Source: Doryteuthis pealeii | Taxonomy: Eukaryota; Mollusca; Cephalopoda; Myopsida; Loliginidae | DNA length: 64,000 bases | Direction: 5' to 3' | NCBI GenBank assembly: GCA_023376005.1 | Contig: CM042150.1 | Coordinates: 76,981,796 to 77,045,795, forward strand | Shown: piece after piece, positions 54,610 to 64,000 of the stretch | Position numbering within the stretch: the stretch's first letter is position 1 | Layout: every line of letters begins with the position of its first letter | Made by a program: the position numbers and the translations under genes | Notes under the pieces: model-generated | The model's database searches: none | What the model was told of the DNA's origin: nothing | Seen by the model: only the letters and a program-made list of their open reading frames with translations

Positions 54610-55425
54610 AAATCTGATTTTTCTACAAACTGATTAGCCGTTTATAGAGGACAGACAAACGAACTCATCAATATAGATGCGTACATATGTATATCGAGGG
54701 AAGTTCAAATATTGAATGGATCAGTCTGTTATGAAATTTATGAAAAATAATCCTTTTGCATGACAAATGATAAAGGCTTTCAAATTTTCCAAAGTCTACG
54801 ATTATGGATTTGTTATCTCTCTTGATGCATTTTGTCTTCGTTGAAAGCAAACGTCATGAACATCGGATTCTTCCGTTGGGGAATAAAGAAAATAAAGATC
54901 GTATTGAATCGTCTGAAAGAAATTCTCTCTTGTGGACAACACGAATAAACATGTCACACACACGAAAAGATAATGAAAGCTTCTTCCAAACTTGGACGTT
55001 CGGCCTGGGACAAATCGATCGATTTGACGAGGGGAGGGGGAATGGATTGTGTACAATGAAAGAAATATTTTCTTTTCTTGTTGGTTTTTTGAAAATTTAT
55101 TTAAAAAATGCAACAACCTTATTAAGCCTGCCTACATTTTTCTTGATTGATCTTAGATTTTTCCTTTACTGTTTGAAGGAATTTAAAATTTAATTATGTA
55201 ATACTGTCAAAGAGAATAGAAAAGAAAATTAACAAAAGAATGAGATTATGAAGAATTTTTTAAATCACATTGATTCCAACCAAGTTGTACAGCATTTCAC
55301 ACACGTCGACATATACGGAGCTATATATATTATACAACTTCTGTAGATTAGCTGTATGTTATTATAAAAGATAAATCCATAAAACAGATAAGATTTACAA
55401 ATTATATTCTTATATTGCAATAGGA
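54610..55425. other. Unassigned stretch with overlapping mixed-composition frames
   Basis: 54800-55195 is open for 129 codons on plus and for 104 on minus. The GC content is higher near 54840-55050. No domain, splice pair or homologue was recognised in either direction. Confidence 0.3.
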
Positions 55426-55429
55426 TCAT

Positions 55430-55498
55430 ATTATTATTATTATTATTATTACTGCATATCCCAGTAAGTGCTTTTCTATTCACTTTTCTATGATTTTG

Positions 55499-55553
<55 letters not shown>
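55430..55553. repeat. (ATT)n and (TA)n microsatellites
   Basis: ATT about seven units at 55431-55452 and TA about 26 units at 55502-55553. Confidence 0.95.
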
Positions 55554-55556
<3 letters not shown>

Positions 55557-55572
55557 TGTGCGCGTGTGTGTG

Positions 55573-55645
55573 ACTGAATGTAATGGGAATTTAAATTTTT
55601 ATATTTATTTGTACATTTCATATATACATGCATTTGTATGTGATT

Positions 55646-55709
<64 letters not shown>

Positions 55710-55783
55710 TATCACATACAAATGTATGTATATATGAAATGTACATATAATCGTATAAAGTTAAATCTCCATTACATTCACGT
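55573..55783. mobile_element. Foldback element with a (TA)n loop
   Basis: The left arm (55573-55650) and right arm (55704-55783) are reverse complements over about 78 bp with a few mismatches: TGAATGTAATGGGAATTTAA against TGAATGTAATGGAGATTTAA, and a shared GTACATTTCATATATACAT core. The loop is about 27 TA units. Overlapping frames are artefacts. Confidence 0.82.
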
Positions 55784-55784
55784 A

Positions 55785-55865
55785 ATATATACATATAATA
55801 CATATATACATATATTACATATATACATATAACGCCCACCCCCACACACACACACACACACACAT
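55785..55865. repeat. Degenerate TACATATA repeat and (CA)n
   Basis: ACATATATTACATATATACA-type units followed by about 10 CA units. Confidence 0.85.
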
Positions 55866-56087
55866 TTAGAAAAAAAAACGTTTGATAAACTAGAACGTGC
55901 TCAATTCCTGGTCAGAAGAATAGTATCAAAACTAAAAGTAATCAATTCTCATCTTATATCGTTTCATTACAATAAGTTTCATATATATCAATTCTCTATC
56001 AATCATATTGTGCATTCATTACTTATGAATATAGCAAACTATATATCTATATATACCAGTTCATTGGAAGCTTCATGTTCAATAACA

Positions 56088-56190
56088 GTTAGTAAGCTAG
56101 GCAAACAGGCCTTTACTAAAGGGTTTGATTCTCCTTGGGTGATCAATACTTTTAACTTTGTGCCAAAATACAGGATTGCTTAACCACTCT
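56088..56190 (+). mobile_element. tRNA-derived SINE, type C
   Basis: CAGTTAGTAAGCTAGGCAAA, GGGTTTGATTCTCCTTGGGT and GATCAATACTTTTAACTTTG match the type C copies at 24690 and 18650. Confidence 0.55.
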
Positions 56191-56199
56191 GGCAATTGC

Positions 56200-56935
56200 A
56201 TTGCACACATAAAATTAAAAAATAACTACACATCAGAATTATTAAACTAAGATAATATATTTATTGTAACGTTTGGAAAGGGTTTACTTGGTAGTCCTCA
56301 ATAAGACAGTTTTACGTTGACTTTAGTACGCACACTTATTAGAACCAAAAAGTTTTGACATAAAACATTTTTATTCTTCATGGAGAATTAAAGCTCACAC
56401 CGGGATTGGTCTCTAGGAATAAACAATAACCAGTGTGTAGCCTTGTTTGCGCCTAATGTAACTAACTGTACAGAAAAGAAAGAAACTAAATAATATTATG
56501 GAGAAATCCTCATCTAATCTTACATTTGCACTCATCCTGATTATTATACTTTCTTAAGGAAGATAATTATTAAATGTTAATTATAGAATACTCACATTTA
56601 TTTATTTATTTGTAACTAATTATAATATAGTTTTTTAAATTGAAAAAAAAAAAAAAAAACAGAAAATTACTGTGAAAAGATACGGATTTCACCATTTTAT
56701 AACATACCCATGATATAATATTAGGATCCCCTTGACTTGTTACCAAACTGAGGGAAAACCTTTATCAAAAATGCATATCTCACTATCGATAATTGTTTTA
56801 AACAATTACCTATTCTTTTATATCCCTCAAGCTGTCTATCATATATTTGCTACAATTATAATAATTCATTTTTTATTTCATTTTAATGACTTTAAAGATG
56901 TCATTTTTGTTATAAGTAACAGTGTGTACTTTAAG
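56200..56935. other. Gene-free stretch
   Basis: Poly-A at 56643-56660. No gene or known repeat seen. Confidence 0.45.
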
Positions 56936-56937
56936 GT

Positions 56938-57073
56938 ACAAAAAATGTTGTCACGGTCTCGCAATCAAAGATTGCGTCAAGTAGAGGCTAAAACAAAAAT
57001 GATGATAAATACCTTGCTCGACTTGCGAACCCTGCCGACACTTTCCATTCTCCCTTCTTCGGAATCGAACTAA
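56938..57073 (+). CDS. Possible terminal exon, unidentified (weak)
   Basis: A plus frame that becomes charged and less AT-driven after about 56938: MLSRSRNQRLRQVEAKTK, then MMINTLLDLRTLPTLSIL and PSSESN before a TAA stop. AAGTAACAG at about 56912-56920 could be an acceptor. No family is recognised; the upstream half of the same open frame (from 56732) looks like translated intron. It may be chance. Confidence 0.15.
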
Positions 57074-57079
57074 AAATAG

Positions 57080-58130
57080 AACATCAATTGATTATGGAAT
57101 AAATGACGGCGAAGTTATAGTTTTGCTTATGTGTTACTTAGTTTCTTCCTAAGTTATCTCCCTTGATTTTATTGTATTCTCTTTAGAAGTCCGTCTGTTT
57201 CCAAGTGTTGTTTGATTATGTCTGCTTCTTTTATTTATTTTTACATCTTGGATTCGGGTCTTTTTGACACTTTTGTTGCTAGACGTTGTTTTCGTAGTTT
57301 TAGAACGATTAAAGATGATTCTTTATTCCTTTCTTCGTCGAAATGTGGAAGTAATTCAATCTAATTCGTGTCTAACCACCAGTGATAATTCATTAATATT
57401 CGCACCAAAATATTTTATTTTGAAAAATTACAAGAATGATGTTCACATCTTAGAGTTTAAATTATATCTAAACTAAATTTAGCGATTTTTATGTTTGGAT
57501 TAAAAGAAAAGAAAAATATATTCTAATTTAATTTTAAGAAATCCAAAACCTCAAATTGAAACGTTCAGATGTCTATCGTTGTTTTGAAATATGTAGTTGA
57601 AATGATAATGATAAAAGCGATATGCTCAAATTTGCACGTAATGCTGTCATTAATTTTATTTTAGCAAAAACTGCCAAAAATTCAGACCTTCAAATACTGA
57701 AAATAACGTTGTAATCTAATAAAAAAGAAACCAGGAGCTTTGTGAATAATATCTGGGAATTAAATTATTTATTCTTAAATCTGACAGTTTTATGGTAAAA
57801 TTCAGTTACTTTTTTAAGAAACAAAACTTAAAGCGTTTAAAGAATGAAAGAAAAATTAATAAAATTAAAAAAATCAGTTTTATATCATTGGATCGGTCAA
57901 ATGGAAACAGAGTTAGAATTTATTAGTTTTCTCAACTTAAATCGAAAGTCAAACAAACGTTGCAATTTTCTTAAGCTCCTTCTGTGTTTCTTTGCATTAC
58001 ATTTATGTTTTGCTATTATTCGATGCTTTTACAGAATAGCCCACCTATAAAAACTTAAATTAATTTTGTTTTAATTTACCCCCACCGTATATGTCTTGGG
58101 CGGGTGTAATATTTACATTCATCGTCTAGA
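57080..58130. other. Gene-free AT-rich stretch
   Basis: Frames at 57264-57476 and 57844-58050 are AT-driven and unrecognised. Confidence 0.5.
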
Positions 58131-58137
58131 TAAGAGT

Positions 58138-58277
58138 ATGTATTTACCCAAACTGTTCGTAAAATATGACTCAAGGTCGTAAATATGAGGCATCCAGCGA
58201 GAATCAAACTCGCTCCTCAGTAGTAATGGATCTGCGAGAATAGCTTTCTAACCATTACACCATGATGGGACACTCTC
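58138..58277 (-). mobile_element. tRNA-derived SINE, type C
   Basis: Minus strand: CATCATGGTGTAATGGTTAG (A-box region), GCGAGTTTGATTCTCGCTGG (B box), then ATGCCTCATATTTACGACCT and TTTGGGTAAATAC tail. The best type C copy. Confidence 0.75.
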
Positions 58278-58585
58278 ATTCAGGTAAGTCTAGGTTTCAA
58301 TCATTTGCTTAAATATTTTATTGAACATGTCCTAAAATTACGGGTTCAAGTAGCTGCAATTCAGCAATCGGTCATATTTCTTTAGTCACAACAACTAAGG
58401 TTGTGTCACTAGAGTTATGGGCGATGGCTCTAATTGTGGATTGAACTGTAACTGTCTAGTAATACATGAATCAAATGAGATAAATTTTCTCTTATTTAGA
58501 TGGCGAATGTAATTATATAATCATTTAAACAGAATTGAAGTAAATTTCCATAGGTGGTCTATTCTGCATTGCTATTCACTTTCTA

Positions 58586-58645
<60 letters not shown>
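58586..58645. repeat. (ATT)n microsatellite
   Basis: About 20 uninterrupted ATT units. Confidence 0.97.
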
Positions 58646-58647
<2 letters not shown>

Positions 58648-58649
58648 TT

Positions 58650-59640
58650 GATTTCTTATTTGATACAATCTTTTATCGAGTCTTTCACTTGATAACTAAG
58701 GTAAATGAATATATTCTTAAGTTATGAAGTATATTAGATTGAGATAGTTTTTCTAAATATGTAAACAGTGCTCATTAGCACTATCATTTGTATTTCATAT
58801 AGAGATGGATTCTCTGTGATTTTCTTAATGTGTTTATCAGTATTCTTCTTAAGAATTCCTAGTGCAACTTCTACTATTGGAATAGTGGTTCTGTTTAAAT
58901 GAAGCGTTTCCATTTCAGATCATTATATTTTGGAAGTCCATCAAATTCTTTTGCTGGGTGTATCTATCAGACGGGATGATTATGGCTATGTGATAGTATC
59001 TATACTCTTTGAAATCTTTCATCACTATACTTATGTCTCTATAGCTTAATTATTATTATTACTATTATTAAACATTGGTAATTCTATTTTTAAACGATTG
59101 GGTTTGTATATAATTTACATATAATACACATACAATTAAATTGTTATAATTTATACATATGTAAAAACGTATTGCAAAAGATAATGCTTATTATTAACTG
59201 TGCTATCATAAAAATGCATGAATATAATTAATCTCAGTTTATGATTATGAATAAGAATCTATTTACATTAACACACAAAATGTGTTGTACATAAATTTAT
59301 GCATACGTGTATGTGTTTGTAATAATATTTATGAACAGATAATTTGACATGCCAAAATAAGTCTCTACGTATCTCCTGTATATCTCAACCTGAAGATATA
59401 TTGCATGCATTTATATACTTTTTTTTAATTTCGTAAACTTGTAAAAAATAATAACTGACTTATGCCCATAGCAAAAGATGCATATACGTAAACATTGTTA
59501 ATTGATTTGCTTTGTTTTGTAGTTAGTATAAAGCCAATATTTAAAAGTATTTAGGAGACATTCTCATGCAGTAGTCATTTTTAAAAAAATAGAAGAAAAA
59601 AAAAAAACAAGCAATTTTTTGTCTCCATTCATTCAGTGCA
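58650..59640. other. Gene-free AT-rich stretch
   Basis: Short ATT run near 59050 and a poly-A run near 59590-59607. No gene. Confidence 0.5.
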
Positions 59641-59649
59641 GAAAAATTT

Positions 59650-59970
59650 CACAGAGTATTAACAGAAAAATGGTCAGCCGACGAAGAATAGCCACAAGAC
59701 CCAGGCCAAAATGCACCAATGCAACTTTATTTAATTGAGTGAGTGCAGCCTGTAAGTCAACACATGCCCGCGTTAAAGACAAAGGCAGTTACTTGGAACC
59801 ACAAAAACAAAGTCTTTCTGTACCAAGCACTTAAATACTGGGTTCTGGCACACTATCGCTATCGTTCTCAGTTTTCGAATCCCCAACCCCCAAACCGCTG
59901 CTAACAAAAATCAGAGCAGAATAAATGTGCGCTAATGGGAGAAAAACAAGTCAGTAGGGATCTGTCGACT
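59650..59970. other. GC-richer unassigned segment
   Basis: Markedly more balanced in base composition (for example ACATGCCCGCGTTAAAGACA, CACTATCGCTATCGTTCTCA). On the minus strand GGGGATTCGAAAACTGAG is B-box-like. It could be an unrecognised SINE; no frame is convincing. Confidence 0.3.
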
Positions 59971-60085
59971 ACTCGTAGGTTTGCAAACATTTTAAACAAT
60001 TCGTGTCAACAACCTCTGGCAAATATTAGGGTGCATCAACATTATTTCATGTCTTTTGTTTTCTTAAATCAACTAAGACTTCATA

Positions 60086-60089
<4 letters not shown>

Positions 60090-60136
<47 letters not shown>

Positions 60137-60147
60137 ATATATATATA
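60090..60147. repeat. (TA)n microsatellite at a LINE 3' end
   Basis: Two TA runs split by TATTATATAT, directly following the minus-strand LINE relic. Confidence 0.95.
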
Positions 60148-60149
60148 AT

Positions 60150-60575
60150 CAAGTATTCATGACAACAAGGTTTCCCATGACTCTCACAACCCAGTCATTA
60201 CCCCTGGAACGTACTTCGCACGACATCCAGAATATGCACAGATTTGATTGATGTAGGGTTTTGCTGGTCAGCCTACATGGATGTGCCCATGTATAGGAGT
60301 CCACGGGAGAACATTAATCATTTATTCGTCCTTGATTCTCCTGCCGTGCATGGTTTTTGTGATAGGAGCCAAGTGGCCATACAGTTGCTTTTTTTTGGTT
60401 GTTGGTTCCATGATTTGTTTAAGACGTCACGCAGCATTATTGTATAGTTCCCATCTAGCTTTATCTCCGAGTGTTTCATAAGAATTCAAGTGATGCATCC
60501 GTACAATAACACTGATAAGGCTACCTCGTGGAAGAAATTCTTCCTTTAGCTTATCAGTGAGATCAGTTTTCAGTA
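60150..60575 (-). pseudogene. LINE RT C-terminal relic and 3' end
   Basis: The minus strand gives VALSVLLYGCITLILMKH (near 60465-60525), GNYTIMLRDVLNKSWNQQP (near 60398-60455), a frameshift at an A/T run near 60390, YGHLAPITKTMHGRRIKD (near 60336-60388), then stop-broken GLLYMGTSM, NPTSIKSVHILDV and a 3' end before (TA)n. These blocks, in this order, are the C-terminal RT region of a RTE/Jockey-like endonuclease-RT family common in invertebrates (recall). Stops and frameshifts make it dead. The two plus-strand frames at 60244-60481 are shadows. Sister 3' end at 42410. Confidence 0.75.
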
Positions 60576-60699
60576 TGACCGGTAATTTGCCTATAGCAAA
60601 CCATGCATTGAATTAAGTATACCGAGATTGTATTATTTCTAATGGAACATTATACAATAAAACGGAATTTTTACTATTTGGATTTTTCCGACTGTCGTC

Positions 60700-60810
60700 C
60701 TCATTTTTGATATATAGAAAACGTTTCAGTTGATGGGCCCTCCGGCCTTCTTCATGTATTTTTTGAAAAGAACCTTCTCGTTAAACTCGGGAGCCGTCAC
60801 GGAACATCCA
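60700..60810 (-). repeat. Interspersed family G fragment
   Basis: AAAACGTTTCAGTTGATGGG, CCCTCCGGCCTTCTTCATGT and AAACTCGGGAGCCGTCACGG match parts of 30885-31190, where the GTTCCGTGATGGCTCCCGA block is in the opposite relative orientation. Confidence 0.55.
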
Positions 60811-60874
60811 TATAACAATTAAGATGAGGACAACAGTTCAAAATGTCGAAATGATACAAATTATCTAGCCTCCT

Positions 60875-60876
<2 letters not shown>

Positions 60877-60959
<83 letters not shown>

Positions 60960-60968
60960 CTGTGTGTT
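60877..60968. repeat. (TA)n(GT)n microsatellite
   Basis: About 27 TA then about 18 GT units. Confidence 0.95.
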
Positions 60969-60969
60969 A

Positions 60970-62890
60970 CTAATACGGGGATGTAACATATAATCTTTAG
61001 ATGGATACATGAAAGAAGCATTTCTGACACAAAAGGCTTCGAGTACATGTAAGTAGTTTGAAAAGTTGTCATGTCCCGTTAAGTGCAATGGAAGGTGCAG
61101 CCTTCAGGGACGGTTCTCCAAAACTAGACTATTTAAAAAAAAATTTTTTTTAAAAACTTTTCACCACATAAAATAAGCCTTCGAATCAGAGTTTGAAAAA
61201 GAAAAAAGATATTTTTGATACACCCTAACATTTTATTGTTGGAATTGTCTTCTCCGAGAGTAGCTTAATTATTTTTAAACAATTAAATCATCTTTACGAT
61301 ATTTAACCATTTATTCTCAAAATAAAAGAGATGTGTTATTTTGGCAGGTGATTATTAAAAGACTGGCATTGAAATACTGTGGAGACAGAGTCGTTTTGTC
61401 TCCAATATAGTTTACAATATCTAGACAATAATTCGAATTTTGTCATTTTCTTAAATGTTACCAAAATGCAGCAAAAGGTGGCAGCCCCTAGCGAGATTTT
61501 GTTAGCACAATAATGTTAAAATGGTTTAGTTTACAGAATAAAATAATTTTTAATCTGATTTGTAACTTAATAATATCGTGTGGGTTTGCGTTCGCAGTCA
61601 ACTAGATCATTATAATATCACAAGGAGAATCACTATTATGTTAATTATAGAGAACTCCCCCGTATTCATTTCTTTATTTATTTGCACTTCATTATAATAT
61701 TGATTGAAAAATTAGAATGCGACTTAATACAAAACTTAATGAATGACGAAGGCGGTCTGTAATAATCATAATAATAATAATATCAATAATAATAATAATG
61801 ACAGATAAACGAACATCATTACTGTTACTAATATACTATTATTAGTTATTTATATTACTTATAAATACTAATAAAACTATGAAATAATTAACATTCAATG
61901 GAAAGTTTGAACTATCCAGATGACAGCGTTGTTGAAATCCACAAGAATACTGACGAGAGTGGTGGAGTTTTTTTTATTTATTAATATTTGAAACTTGCTG
62001 TCACTTGATATATTATGAGAAAATACTAGACTGAACTGGTGTCACTTAATCTCTAGTGTAAGCCACCAATACCGATGTGAACATTCAATGATTGAATGAT
62101 GACTGTCACGGTGATTCAGATACCGATACATCGTGGACGAAATTGTTCCTGTAGATGATAGATCGAAGATAAAAGAAAACTGAAATAAAGAAAGAGAAAA
62201 AATAGGAGGATCTCTCGAGAGAGCCAATGAAGCTGTTGAAGATAGCGGTTCAGGTCATGTCCATGATAAATGGAGTACATGGATGTATTTCAAATATGAT
62301 AGGTGAGATTGAAAGACTTGAAGATTTGAGAAAGGGTCGAAACTGTTCAGAATGTTGGTAACTTTAGGATCGGTAAGAATACAAGTCGTTGAAGATTTGA
62401 GAAGATTTGGTGTTGCATGATCTTCGGTGGTAATCACCCGTCATTTGGTGAAGACTTTTAAATGAAAAAAAAAAAGCTATGAACTAATTGAGATGATTGA
62501 GACCACAGCACAAAACTGGGATACAAAGAACAATGCAGAAGATCTAAGGAGATTTATTTCCCCTTGATCTATTGTGTTTTAATTAGACACTTCTGATGTT
62601 AAGATGAAAAACACCACCACTATTACTACTGAAACTAGAATTACTAATACTCAAAAAAAAAAAAAAAAGAATGAAAAGAAAACACGAACCAGTAAAAATT
62701 ATTAGAATTATTACAAAAATAAAAATGTGTTGTACACTAAACAATTATATCTTAATATAAAATATATAAAAAATTCCATTGGCACAACAGATCTAATTTA
62801 ATAGCATGTGCCCACATTTATGTGAACTTTGTAAAATCAGTTTTTTTTCAGTTTTGCTCCTGTAGTAATATTTTTGTCTATCTAATAATT
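60970..62890. other. Gene-free stretch
   Basis: AAT-type run near 61769-61800, poly-A near 62464 and 62653-62668. 62230-62460 has a repeated GAAGATTTGAGAA(A/G) motif (near 62319 and 62391). The minus frames at 62042-62437 have no domain. Confidence 0.45.
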
Positions 62891-62892
62891 GA

Positions 62893-63200
62893 TTCATCTT
62901 AACAGCATGTCAAGCCGAATAGGGTTATTTTATGCCTAGATGTAATTGTGTTCATTGTAAGTTCATATTTACATTTCTTGTATAGTTATTTTCTTTTTGC
63001 ACACGGTCTAAACGATTATAACACCCCCAGTCAGAGTTAATCTGAAAGAAATAGCAATGAAGGGGTACCCATACTTCACAAACACCAAATCTCCACTATT
63101 TGATACAATTTAATTCATATCCGGTCATCTTTATTCTATTCATCTGCAGGAGATATAATCAGCATATTCTAAGTCCCACAACTGTGTGATTGTCTATTTT
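62893..63200. repeat. Recurrent 3' module and family R relic
   Basis: CTTAACAGCATGTCAAGCCG and ATAGGGTTATTTTATGCCTA (62897-62940) form the module. AGCAATGAAGGGGTACCCAT and AAATCTCCACTATTTGATAC (63050-63110) echo family R. Confidence 0.55.
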
Positions 63201-63204
63201 AGTT

Positions 63205-64000
63205 TAGATATTCTTTAATTCTAAATTTTACAGTAATATAAACACATTATGTAGATGATAAGTATTTTCTTATTGATTGTTAAAAAATCTAGATAATACT
63301 TAAATGATATTTTAAATGCAATCTTTTACAGTCAATTGAAAACATTCTTAATTTTGTAGATCATTAAATAATTTAATTGGAAATTTCATTTCAAAATAAA
63401 CAGTTTGATGTGATTCTATTAAATTTTGCAGTTCTCACTATGTTGCTATCATCCCGAAAGTATTAGAATCTGAGTAAAAACTAGTAAAAGAATATAAACA
63501 TTTACTAAAACATAATATCTAACGTTTCTGAGAGCAATGTTCGCGACGTAATTTAATATAAAAAACAAAACTTATTCAGGATAACATTGTCTACAAGTTG
63601 GAGATTCTTTTTTTTAATTGGTTAAGTTTTATAATAGTATTTTACAAATGAAAATGATTCGATTTGTTCAAAAAGCAGAGTCAATAATTTAAATGGCATT
63701 GCAGTACGGCGCATTTCCTATGAGATAGAAACTAGTAATTTTTTCTCTCATTACTATTAAAAGCTGCTTTTAAATTCATATGATTTCATCATTTAAAGAA
63801 CAAATATATTTTGCTAGTTTGTCACTTCAAAACTGAGTTTTTCTGTGATTCATTGTTATTCTATATTTGAATACTTTGAACTGTAGATACTCACACGCTT
63901 AGAAGATAAATGTCTATAAAGAAATTAGTCATTGAAATTTATTTCTATTTACTTTTTATTTGTTTCATTTTAGAGAAAAATCACTTCATATTTCTTATCG
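63205..64000. other. Gene-free AT-rich end of window
   Basis: No exon, SINE or microsatellite of note. Confidence 0.5.

Noticed and set aside
54802..55193. Overlapping 129- and 104-codon frames on opposite strands
   Set aside because: No domain, no splice sites and no bias favouring one strand. Left as unassigned.
58586..58645. Regularly spaced repeat that could be mistaken for a CRISPR-like array
   Set aside because: It is a plain ATT microsatellite without spacers, in an animal genome.

Overview
The window looks like intergenic and intronic sequence from a large, repeat-rich animal genome. A mollusc, probably a cephalopod, is the best guess. The reasons are very AT-rich DNA, almost no long open reading frames, dozens of (TA)n tracts fused to (GT)n, (CA)n or (GA)n, abundant tRNA-derived SINEs, decayed non-LTR retrotransposons, and one spliced exon of a pentameric ligand-gated ion channel (pLGIC) subfamily that I recall mainly from lophotrochozoans. 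The species assignment is inference from style and recall; no search was run.

Host coding content is small. The one convincing exon is on the minus strand at 13252-13449. It has good splice sites, phase 0 at both ends, and encodes loop A through the start of the Cys-loop of a pLGIC whose first Cys-loop cysteine is replaced by Glu. A frameshifted relic of the same exon sits about 0.5 kb away at 12703-12783. A weaker plus-strand candidate for a beta1-beta2 exon of the same family lies at 41491-41706. The transmembrane exons were not found, so any gene must extend a long way or be incomplete here.

The rest is mobile-element debris. (1) tRNA-headed SINEs of at least four kinds (called A, B, C and D here), at about 20 loci on both strands. 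(2) Two clear elements and one fragment derived from 5S rRNA. (3) LINE relics: three copies of a family with a restriction-like-endonuclease-type C-terminus (6885-7195, 7230-7740, 44330-44590), an RT relic (22400-22700), two 3' ends of another family (42410-42560, 60090-60575), and a zinc-finger-like C-terminal relic (33860-34130). (4) Three long foldback elements (11561-11756, 21440-21920, 55573-55783). (5) Several interspersed families that I can only describe by comparing copies inside the window.

Two themes tie the repeats together. A 35-45 bp module reading approximately CATTAAATAACC...GATATGCC recurs at about 13 places behind different heads, including the 5S-derived and a tRNA-derived element, which suggests a shared LINE-like 3' tail. 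Many (TA)n microsatellites begin exactly where a SINE or LINE 3' end stops, which suggests retroposon tails seed them. No intact tRNA or rRNA gene, CRISPR array, bacterial operon or intact transposase was seen.
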